A DNA stretch of 25,982 nucleotides from positions 1-25,982 of IMG/VR virus record IMGVR_UViG_3300000313_000012; one strand, given 5' to 3'. The translations under genes and the position numbers were made by a program. This DNA is from a virus. Of this stretch, positions 5,051 to 11,039 are shown piece by piece; within the stretch, counting starts at the first letter, position 1; every line of letters begins with the position of its first letter. Under the pieces are notes generated by a model that had not been told where the DNA came from, made no database searches, and saw nothing but the letters and a program-made list of their open reading frames with translations.

Positions 5051-5770
5051 ATGACTCAGCAGCCAACTGTCGGGCGGATCGTCATCTACGCGCAAGGGGT
5101 CAAGGAGTGCGAGCAACTGCACGTGCCGAAGGGTACGAACGGCACGCGGCACCACCCAGCGATCATCACTCGCGTATGGTCACCCTCCTGCGTCAACCTA
5201 CAGGTGTTCTGGGACGGCGGGGAAGCGTCGTGCGTGTCGTCGGCGCGAATGATCGCCCACCCGGCCTCAAGCGATGCTGGGGCGCCGCAAGACAGTGGGT
5301 GGTATTGGCCACCTATCTCGACGCCTGCGCGTTCTCCTGACCCGACGCCGGCGACTGAAATCGACATCACTTCGCTTGTCAGCCTGCGGATGGATCGTAT
5401 CCACTTCCGCGCTCAGCCCGGCCTCGTCTTTTCGAAGGCGCAGGCATCTGCACTCGCTCGATGGTTGTCTCGCCTCGCGGGTACTCCACCTGGCCCGGTG
5501 TTGATGTCCAGCGAGAACCCCACCGGGTGGAAACTCGAGGAGTTGCTTCGTCAGATCATCGTTGAGCTCGATGCGAAGACGGCCCGACTTCAATCAGGCG
5601 AGCATACCCAGGCGGTTCGGCAGAACAACCTCAACGCCTTGCTCGCCTTGCGTCGCGCCCTTCAACTCCAGGAGGCTACTCTTGCAATCCTCAGCAGCAC
5701 ATCGGCCCACGGGACATCATCCGAAAGGCTCGGCGTTTCACCAGGCGCACCGAACCCCTCAAGATCGTAA
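5051..5770 (+). CDS. two-part hypothetical protein with phage beta domain
   Basis: A 239-aa protein beginning MTQQPTVGRIVIYAQGVKEC. Residues 1 to about 95 resemble a small, recurrent phage protein of beta type, with a TVGRIVIY start, an AIITRVWSPSCVNLQVFWDG core and a closing WYWPP; in other phages this domain usually stands alone at about 90-100 residues. After a Pro- and Ser-rich linker, residues about 125-235 are mostly helical (WKLEELLRQIIVELDAKTAR and NALLALRRALQLQEATLAIL), likely coiled coil. It therefore appears to be a fusion or extended version. A TGGAGA site stands about six bases before ATG 5051. The end of this gene overlaps the next gene by 89 bases in another frame. Function unknown. 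Confidence 0.6.
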   Translation: MTQQPTVGRIVIYAQGVKECEQLHVPKGTNGTRHHPAIITRVWSPSCVNLQVFWDGGEASCVSSARMIAHPASSDAGAPQDSGWYWPPISTPARSPDPTPATEIDITSLVSLRMDRIHFRAQPGLVFSKAQASALARWLSRLAGTPPGPVLMSSENPTGWKLEELLRQIIVELDAKTARLQSGEHTQAVRQNNLNALLALRRALQLQEATLAILSSTSAHGTSSERLGVSPGAPNPSRS

Positions 5771-5963
5771 CGGCCTGTCGCTGCGACGACTGACCAACTC
5801 GCCGGATGAGTGTCGCCACTGCCTGTGGTTCGCATCGTGCTCGCAGCCTGACGGCACGTGTATCCTGCGGGTAGGCGACCGACTGAACCTCGCCCCGCTG
5901 GTGTTCACTGTCGGCGCGAGTGGGCTTGCCTACCTCCTCGCAACACTCATGGTGCACCGATGA
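5682..5963 (+). CDS. 93-aa TTG-start protein with Cys cluster and C-terminal membrane span
   Basis: The start is a TTG at 5682 preceded by a perfect AGGAGG with six bases between, inside the end of the preceding gene in another frame. A length-based or ATG-only search would begin it elsewhere. Residues about 39-59 hold four cysteines (CRHCLWFASCSQPDGTC), a possible zinc or disulfide site. Residues about 67-90 (LAPLVFTVGASGLAYLLATL) form one membrane helix near the C-terminus. The stop overlaps the next ATG as ATGA. The small size and single span with a Cys head resemble accessory lysis or membrane proteins, but no family is recognised. Confidence 0.65.
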   Translation: MQSSAAHRPTGHHPKGSAFHQAHRTPQDRNGLSLRRLTNSPDECRHCLWFASCSQPDGTCILRVGDRLNLAPLVFTVGASGLAYLLATLMVHR

Positions 5964-6343
5964 ACATTGACCTCAGCAGGATCTTCAGTCAGGTGACGAC
6001 GGGGACCGGCGTGTCTGCCATCCTCGCGGCGGTCACCGCTGTGGCGTCGGGCCAGCTCACGTGGACGCAGGCTGCGCCTGTGATCGTGGGCGGCGTCGTC
6101 GCCATCATCTGGCCCGAGAACAAGCCGCTGCAGTCGGCTTCTCAGTCCGCGGCGACCGACTTGGTCGCTGCTGCGCCGACGATCATCTCCGATGCCGAGA
6201 CGATCATCTCGGCTTTCAAGTCAGGTATGGCGCACGCTGCGAAGGTCACTCCGCCGCAGTTCGTGCCCGTTTCTGTGGCGGCCGGCCAGGTTCCGCCTGG
6301 CGACGTTCCTCGCAACCAACTCGGACAGCCCATCGTCCAGTGA
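5960..6343 (+). CDS. small membrane protein, holin-like topology
   Basis: A 127-aa protein beginning MNIDLSRIFSQVTTGTGVSA. Two hydrophobic stretches, about residues 16-31 (VSAILAAVTAVASG) and 36-51 (AAPVIVGGVVAIIWPE), separated by a QLTWTQ turn, give a two-span hairpin, followed by an Ala-rich amphipathic helix and a Pro-rich hydrophilic tail. The GGVVAIIWPEN pattern recurs in phage proteins of unknown role. Two short spans and a location beside a lipoprotein gene fit a holin or other lysis-module component, but no endolysin is visible nearby, so this is inference. The ATG overlaps the previous TGA as ATGA. Confidence 0.6.
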   Translation: MNIDLSRIFSQVTTGTGVSAILAAVTAVASGQLTWTQAAPVIVGGVVAIIWPENKPLQSASQSAATDLVAAAPTIISDAETIISAFKSGMAHAAKVTPPQFVPVSVAAGQVPPGDVPRNQLGQPIVQ

Positions 6344-6357
6344 AAGGACACAGCACT

Positions 6358-6834
6358 ATGCACTCGCGCAGGCACCTTCTCATTCTGTCGACCGCGACCG
6401 CGTTCGGCGCGCTGCTCACCGGATGCGCCGGCAAGACCGAGTCCCAGCTGCAGACCGACGTTTCACTCATCGCGAACGGTCTCGGCAACGTGCTCGGCAC
6501 GCTCAAGAACATTCCGGGCCTCAACGTGCCGGCCGACGTCTCGGCGAAGATCGATGCCGAGCTCGCTGTTATCAAGTCGGACGCTTCGGCAATCGCCACC
6601 GCGCTGACTCCCGACGCCAACACAGTGCAGGCCATCGCCGACGCGGTCAACGCGATCTACCCGTTGGTGACTCCCTTCTTCCCCGCGGCGCCGGCAATCG
6701 CCATCGCGGTGCAGGCTGCGCTCGACCTCGTTCCTGTGATCCTCGCCGCCGTCGGCAAGTCGTCCGCCTCCACGCGCAAGGCGGTCTACGATCCTTCGAC
6801 CGCGAGGCTTGTCCTCGCTCGTTTCGCCTCCTGA
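6358..6834 (+). CDS. predicted lipoprotein
   Basis: A 158-aa protein with a classical lipoprotein signal: basic start (MHSRRHLL), hydrophobic core, and a lipobox ALLTGC with the acylated Cys at residue 23. The residue after Cys is Ala, so sorting to the outer membrane is plausible in a Gram-negative host. The mature part is helical, Ala- and Val-rich, with a hydrophobic stretch (ITPFFPAAPAIAIAV-like, about residues 100-125) that may be buried or membrane-associated. An AAAGGA site is about ten bases upstream. It may function in lysis (outer-membrane spanin-like partner) or in superinfection exclusion, and the sequence does not decide between them. Confidence 0.7.
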   Translation: MHSRRHLLILSTATAFGALLTGCAGKTESQLQTDVSLIANGLGNVLGTLKNIPGLNVPADVSAKIDAELAVIKSDASAIATALTPDANTVQAIADAVNAIYPLVTPFFPAAPAIAIAVQAALDLVPVILAAVGKSSASTRKAVYDPSTARLVLARFAS

Positions 6835-6848
6835 CGAGCGATGGGACA

Positions 6849-6905
6849 AAGGCAGTCGGCGCACACGTTCTCCCGAGCGTGAGGCGTCGGCTGCCTTCTT
6901 GCTTT
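6849..6905 (+). terminator. strong intrinsic terminator after lipoprotein gene
   Basis: A 14-base arm AAGGCAGTCGGCGC (6849-6862) pairs with GCGTCGGCTGCCTT (6884-6897), with two G-T wobbles. Inside it a second stem, CACGTTC with GAGCGTG, closes a TCCC loop. The stem is followed by CTTGCTTTT. This is a near-continuous hairpin of about 21 pairs with a T-rich tail, the best terminator in the window. It separates the small-membrane-protein genes from the packaging set, so the genes to the right may use a separate promoter, read-through or antitermination. Confidence 0.7.
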
Positions 6906-6926
6906 TCGACCTGAAGGGACGCCAGC

Positions 6927-7223
6927 ATGTGGCGCTATGTGGACGGCATCGGCATTGCGTTTGATCGACTGTGCAATACGCTGATCGGGGGTTCTCCCGA
7001 CCAGACGGTCAGTATGCACTGCGCGGTGTCGTGGCGCGACGGCCGCCCGTTTGGGTGCATCATGTGCTGGTTGCTCTCTGTCTTTGTCCAGCGCGATCAC
7101 TGCGCGAAGCAGTTTGACGATCAGCCCACCGACGTCTTCAGCTTCATTCGCGCGGGCCTCGCTTTCTTCTTCGTTCTCGGATCGCTCGCCTTGATTGTCG
7201 AGCGGGTATGGAGGATGCTATGA
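6927..7223 (+). CDS. conserved small phage membrane protein with LIGGSPDQTVS motif
   Basis: A 98-aa protein. The N-terminal part, GIGIAFDRLCNTLIGGSPDQ and TVSMHC, then RPFGCIMCWLLSVF and RDHC, follows a pattern recurrent in tailed phages, where a D-x-x-x-N-x-LLGGxPDETxS core is followed by an HC pair; to my knowledge its role is not known. Residues about 74-93 (AGLAFFFVLGSLALIVERVW) form one membrane helix at the C-terminus. AAGGGA lies before ATG 6927. The stop overlaps the start of the papain-like gene as ATGA. It lies immediately after the terminator, and its own promoter is not visible. Confidence 0.65.
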   Translation: MWRYVDGIGIAFDRLCNTLIGGSPDQTVSMHCAVSWRDGRPFGCIMCWLLSVFVQRDHCAKQFDDQPTDVFSFIRAGLAFFFVLGSLALIVERVWRML

Positions 7224-7969
7224 TGAAGCTCGGACGCCTGCCGCACGATCCGGACCGCGTTGCTGCGCTGCCCGCGATGTCGCATAAGGCGATGTCGGCG
7301 ATGGCGCCGCCCCCGACGCTCGACCGCTCGGCATTGCACTACCAGCCCGCGATGGATCACAACGATGTGATCGGCGATTGCACCGCTGCAGGCCTCGCCA
7401 ACGCGCTCGATGCGTGGACCGCGACGAAGGGCTACACATCGCGCGTTGACCCCGACAAGGTGCTGCGCTTCTACGCTGCGACCATCGGTCACCCGGAATA
7501 CACCTTCGACCAGCTGACGCAGACCGACGGCGCCTACATGGTCGACGTGCTCTCCTACCAGGCGCGACACGGCTTCGATACATGCGAAGGCCTCATTCCG
7601 CACACCGCGGACTACGCGCGAGTCGACCTCGGGTTCCGCTCGTATCTCGCGCTGGGCATGTCGCATCTCGGCTGCTGCTATGTCGGCGTCGATCTGACCG
7701 ACCACGACATGACGTCCGATGTCTGGGACGATGATGGCTCGGACCGCTCGTCCGTCGTCGGCGGTCACTGCATCGTCCTGTGGGACTACGCCGGCCTCGA
7801 TGACAACTCCATCGTGCGCATCGCGACGTGGGGCACGCTCAAGCGTGCGACGTGGCGCTGGCTCGACAGGCGTTTGCAGGAGGCCTACGTGCTGGCGTGG
7901 CGTCAGGAGACGCAATCGCTGCAGGAATGGCTCGACCTGGAAGCTGGCCCGTTCGGCTGGCTCGCATAA
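7220..7969 (+). CDS. papain-like (C1 family-like) protein
   Basis: A 249-aa protein. Residues 46-59 (DHNDVIGDCTAAGL) look like the catalytic Cys region of papain-like peptidases (Cys54), and residues 181-189 (GGHCIVLWD) hold the His block (His183). The third block, normally NSWG, reads ATWG at 202-205, so the usual Asn is replaced. Either an Asn-free variant acts or the fold has lost peptidase activity. Other members that I recall from phages also show a TWG here. Its place between small membrane proteins and terminase suggests a role in maturation, in host-protein processing, or as a virion protein. ATG 7220 follows GGAGG by five bases and overlaps the previous stop. Confidence 0.65.
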   Translation: MMKLGRLPHDPDRVAALPAMSHKAMSAMAPPPTLDRSALHYQPAMDHNDVIGDCTAAGLANALDAWTATKGYTSRVDPDKVLRFYAATIGHPEYTFDQLTQTDGAYMVDVLSYQARHGFDTCEGLIPHTADYARVDLGFRSYLALGMSHLGCCYVGVDLTDHDMTSDVWDDDGSDRSSVVGGHCIVLWDYAGLDDNSIVRIATWGTLKRATWRWLDRRLQEAYVLAWRQETQSLQEWLDLEAGPFGWLA

Positions 7970-7982
7970 GGACCTTATCGCC

Positions 7983-8453
7983 ATGCGCCACTATCGCGCA
8001 CCTCGCAAGCTCACCAAGGCTGTAAGAGACGAGTGGCTTGCGGAGTTCGCGAAGCATGGCAACATGGCGGCTGCGTCTCGTGCTTGCGATGTCAACCCGC
8101 GTGCGATCCGCGACCTGATCGAGGCCAACCGCTACTTCGCCTATCGCGTCGAGTGCGCACGCGAGGAGGCCGTTGGTCGACTCGAGAAGGAGGCGTTCCG
8201 TCGCGCCGTCGAAGGCGTGAAGAGCTACGTTGTGTCTGAAGGCCGAGTCGTGCGTTACAAGGGCGTGCCGCTGGTCAAGGTAGAATACAGCGACTCGCTC
8301 ATGGGCCTGCTGCTGCGTGCGCATGGCGGCGACGCATACAAGACCAAGACCGACAACACGCATACGCTGCAAGTCGATAGCGATGAGGCGGCGCGCAAGC
8401 TCGCAGATGCACTCAGCCGCAAGTTCGGCGGCAAGCCAGGGGATGATACATGA
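7983..8453 (+). CDS. terS: terminase small subunit
   Basis: A 156-aa protein whose layout fits a small terminase: a helix-turn-helix at about residues 20-46 (WLAEFAKHGNMAAASRACDV and onward), a charged helical linker (REEAVGRLEKEAFRRAVEGV), a short beta pair (YVVSEGRVVRYKG), and a C-terminal helix-rich tail beginning YSDSLMGLLLRAH. Small terminases bind the packaging site and hand DNA to the large subunit. Its place before the large terminase supports the call. The ribosome site is weak, with AAGGA about 12 bases upstream of ATG 7983. The stop overlaps the start of the next gene. Confidence 0.8.
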   Translation: MRHYRAPRKLTKAVRDEWLAEFAKHGNMAAASRACDVNPRAIRDLIEANRYFAYRVECAREEAVGRLEKEAFRRAVEGVKSYVVSEGRVVRYKGVPLVKVEYSDSLMGLLLRAHGGDAYKTKTDNTHTLQVDSDEAARKLADALSRKFGGKPGDDT

Positions 8454-8830
8454 TCGGACCAATCGACATGCGCACAGGTCAAGCGCAAGCCATCGATCTC
8501 TCGAAATACAACGAGGACCAGCCGCGCGACGATCACGGGCGCTTCGGCGAAGGCAGCGGCGGCAGCTCGATGTCTGCCGACCAGCATCAGGCTGCGGCGA
8601 ATTGGCACGCCAAGCAGTCGCAGCAGATCGAGGATCGTCAGCGTCGGGGCTCGGGTCTCTCTCACAAAGAGAAGACCACGATGGACGCGCACGACAAGGC
8701 TTCGGCGTTGCACGCGCGCGCTGCTTCTGCCGCTCGTAATGGGCAGCCTCTCGTGGCGGCGTCTTACGAACGGGCGGCTGCTGAACATGCGGCGAGCACA
8801 GGCATCGCTCGAGCACCCGGAGTGAAGTGA
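8450..8830 (+). CDS. small protein with YNEDQPRDDHGRF motif
   Basis: A 126-aa protein starting with ATG 8450, overlapping the terminase stop as ATGA. A segment at residues about 20-35 (YNEDQPRDDHGRFGEGSGG) is a motif that I know from phage head proteins of several lineages, where it usually lies at a domain edge of portal, MuF or protease proteins. The rest is Gln-, Ala- and Ser-rich and probably helical (DQHQAAANWHAKQSQQIEDR and DAHDKASALHARAASAARNG). No enzyme motif is present. It is likely a virion or assembly protein, and separation from its usual host protein is unusual. Confidence 0.6.
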   Translation: MIGPIDMRTGQAQAIDLSKYNEDQPRDDHGRFGEGSGGSSMSADQHQAAANWHAKQSQQIEDRQRRGSGLSHKEKTTMDAHDKASALHARAASAARNGQPLVAASYERAAAEHAASTGIARAPGVK

Positions 8831-8847
8831 AGCAGAGGAAGTGAGCT

Positions 8848-10452
8848 ATGCGTCGGCAGCCAGCAGAGAAGAAGAACGTCCTGCCGCTGTCGACCATGGA
8901 CCTTATTCGGCAGTTCCATGCGCGCATGGGACGGGACGACTTCCTCACGTTCCTGCGTGAGACCCTGTCTGTGGATGAGATGCTCAGTATTCTCTACAGC
9001 TGGGAATTCTGGGCGCGCCCCAATCAACTTGAGCCTGATGGGCGCTGGACGATCTGGGCTATTCTTGCGGGACGAGGGTTCGGCAAGACGCGCACTGGCG
9101 CTGAGTGGGTTATCAAGAGGGTAAAGGAAGGCGCTCGACGCATCGCGCTCGTCGCCGAGACCGCGGCTGACGCACGAGACGTTATGGTGCAGGGCGAAGC
9201 GGGCATTCTCGCGTGCTCGCCGCCTTGGTTCAAGCCCACCTATCAACCCTCGAAGCGTCGGCTGATCTGGCCGAACGGCGCATTGGCGTTCACTTACTCG
9301 GCGGAAGAACCAGATCAGTTGCGCGGTCCTGCGCATGACACCGCGTGGTGTGACGAGATGGCCAAGTGGCGATACCAGGACACCTGGGATCAGCTGATGT
9401 TTGGCCTGCGTCTGAGCACCAACCCGCGCGCCTGCGTCACCACGACGCCTCGTCCGATCAAGTTGATCCGCGATCTAGTGGCAGACAAGAACACTCACTC
9501 GACGCGCGGTAACACCTACGACAATCGATCCAACCTGCCGGACAGCTTCTTCGACCGCATCATTGCCAAGTATGAAGGCACTCGGCTCGGTAGGCAAGAG
9601 ATCGATGCTGAAATACTCGAGGACGTTCCTGGCGCACTGTGGCAGCGCGACGTGATCGATGCGCTCCGCCGCAAGCCTGACACCATCGCCACAGGCGAAG
9701 AGATCGCCAGCATGGGAGCTGAGCGTGCAGTCGCTCGACACATGCGGCGCGTGACCATCAACATTGACCCGGCAGCTACGTCGGGCGAAGACAGCGACGA
9801 GACCGGCATCACTGCGACCGGCATCGGCTTTGACGACCACGGCTATGTCATCTCCGACCGCAGTGGACGGTATGCGCCGAACGAGTGGGCCACCAAGGCA
9901 ATCGCGCTCTACAAACAGCTCGATGCCGACTTGATAATCGCCGAGTCGAACAACGGCGGCGAGATGGTCGAGCACACCATCCACGCCGTTGACCCTAGCG
10001 TGCCGGTGAAGCTTGTTCACGCGTCGCGCGGTAAGGTCACTCGGGCGGAACCTATCTCGGCGCTCTACGAGCAACGTAGGGTCCACCACATCGGGTCTCT
10101 CGCCGAGCTCGAGGATCAGATGTGCTTGTTTACCTCGGACTTCGACCGTCGCAAGGCGGGCTTCTCGCCTGACCGAATGGACAGTATGGTCTGGGGGTTG
10201 ACTGAGCTCATGGTGGTCGAGACAGACCGCGCTGTCTTCGACTACTACAAAAAGCAGTACGCGGACCAAGAAGACAAGCGCACGGAAAAGGTAGCGACTA
10301 GGGATCAGGTGATCCGGATGCGCGCACCTGCCGGCGTATCCACGTGGTATACGCAGTCTGGCCGCAAGATCAACGTAGGCGGCGATGGCTTTGCTGATGT
10401 GCCGGAGACGGACGTCAGAACAGCTGAGCGCGCCGGCTTTCGGAAGGAGTGA
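8848..10452 (+). CDS. terL: terminase large subunit
   Basis: A 534-aa DNA-packaging motor. The ATPase part has a Walker A site AGRGFGKT at residues 74-81 and a Walker B site at 164-170 (DTAWCDE) whose Asp-Glu pair is D169 and E170, then a TTTP coupling motif at 198-201. The nuclease part has acidic residues in INIDPA (D307), AESN (E366) and the RMDSMVW segment (D445), as expected for an RNase H-like terminase nuclease. Length is normal for the family. ATG 8848 is preceded by AGGAAG. It would cut the DNA concatemer and pump it into the prohead through the portal. Confidence 0.95.
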   Translation: MRRQPAEKKNVLPLSTMDLIRQFHARMGRDDFLTFLRETLSVDEMLSILYSWEFWARPNQLEPDGRWTIWAILAGRGFGKTRTGAEWVIKRVKEGARRIALVAETAADARDVMVQGEAGILACSPPWFKPTYQPSKRRLIWPNGALAFTYSAEEPDQLRGPAHDTAWCDEMAKWRYQDTWDQLMFGLRLSTNPRACVTTTPRPIKLIRDLVADKNTHSTRGNTYDNRSNLPDSFFDRIIAKYEGTRLGRQEIDAEILEDVPGALWQRDVIDALRRKPDTIATGEEIASMGAERAVARHMRRVTINIDPAATSGEDSDETGITATGIGFDDHGYVISDRSGRYAPNEWATKAIALYKQLDADLIIAESNNGGEMVEHTIHAVDPSVPVKLVHASRGKVTRAEPISALYEQRRVHHIGSLAELEDQMCLFTSDFDRRKAGFSPDRMDSMVWGLTELMVVETDRAVFDYYKKQYADQEDKRTEKVATRDQVIRMRAPAGVSTWYTQSGRKINVGGDGFADVPETDVRTAERAGFRKE

Positions 10453-10457
10453 GCATC

Positions 10458-10790
10458 GTGCCGAGGAGACCCGCATCTGACTTCTGGGAACGGCCAGGCA
10501 AGGTCGAGCGCTTGGTGTTCCTGTGGTACCAGGAGCCCCGAGTCTCGACGCAGCAGATTGCCGATCAGCTCGGCTGCAGCAAGAACTCGGTAGTGAGCAA
10601 GGCACATCGATTGAAGCTACCGTCACGCGGCAACCCGGTCGATGAGTCGCGCAAGATCGCTGACATGAAGCGGGCCAAGGCGATTGCCGACGCGGCAACT
10701 ACTCGGCTCAACAACCCCAACGCGCGTCCGTTGCCTCCAGGCGCACGCACGCTGCCACCCCTCATCAGCGAAGGGGGTTCTGCCTGGTAA
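10458..10790 (+). CDS. GcrA-like helix-turn-helix protein
   Basis: A 110-aa protein. The segment KVERLVFLWYQEPRVSTQQI, ADQLGCSKNSVVSKAHRLKL matches the GcrA-type DNA-binding domain: a W/F-rich first helix, an IA-x-x-LG-x-S-x-N-x-V-x-x-K-x-HRL recognition motif. In Caulobacter and relatives GcrA regulates transcription at methylated sites; phage copies are frequent and may interfere with or redirect it. The tail is Pro-rich and disordered. I chose GTG 10458 because AAGGAG lies eight bases before it, whereas the in-frame GTG at 10449 overlaps that site. It stands directly behind the large terminase, an unusual place for a regulator. Confidence 0.7.
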   Translation: MPRRPASDFWERPGKVERLVFLWYQEPRVSTQQIADQLGCSKNSVVSKAHRLKLPSRGNPVDESRKIADMKRAKAIADAATTRLNNPNARPLPPGARTLPPLISEGGSAW

Positions 10791-10802
10791 CCGGAGACGG
10801 TC

Positions 10803-11039
10803 ATGCTGCGATTGAGTCCACCTCGATGGGATGAACAATCCATCCGCCTGTTTCGGATGGAGGTTTTCGACTTGCTTCCCCCTTTCGTCAGGGCCGCGAT
10901 CAACTTTGCGGCTTTCCCCCATGACCCGCTGATTGTTGAGCAGGTGATGCGGGAACAGCGTCTTTCAGACGTCGAGATGGCTCGTCGGATCATCGCCGCG
11001 GATGCGCGGCTAGTAGCAAAGGCAACCAACCATGTCTGA
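10803..11039 (+). CDS. 78-aa hypothetical protein
   Basis: A small helical protein beginning MLRLSPPRWDEQSIRLFRME. A central VFDLLPPFVRAAINFAAFPH segment is followed by QRLSDVEMARRIIAADARLV, which looks like two helices. No family is recognised. GGAGA is about seven bases before the ATG. It sits between the GcrA-like gene and the portal and overlaps the portal start by eight bases, so it is probably translated with it. A chance-open frame is unlikely because of this overlap and the ribosome site. Confidence 0.6.
   Translation: MLRLSPPRWDEQSIRLFRMEVFDLLPPFVRAAINFAAFPHDPLIVEQVMREQRLSDVEMARRIIAADARLVAKATNHV

Noticed and set aside
7839-8948. Minus-strand open frame (369 aa) across terS and neighbours
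   Set aside because: It spans three coupled plus-strand genes and is low-complexity in sequence, a typical shadow.
9475-10698. Minus-strand open frame (407 aa) opposite the large terminase
   Set aside because: The plus strand carries all terminase motifs; no ribosome site or homology is seen on the other strand.
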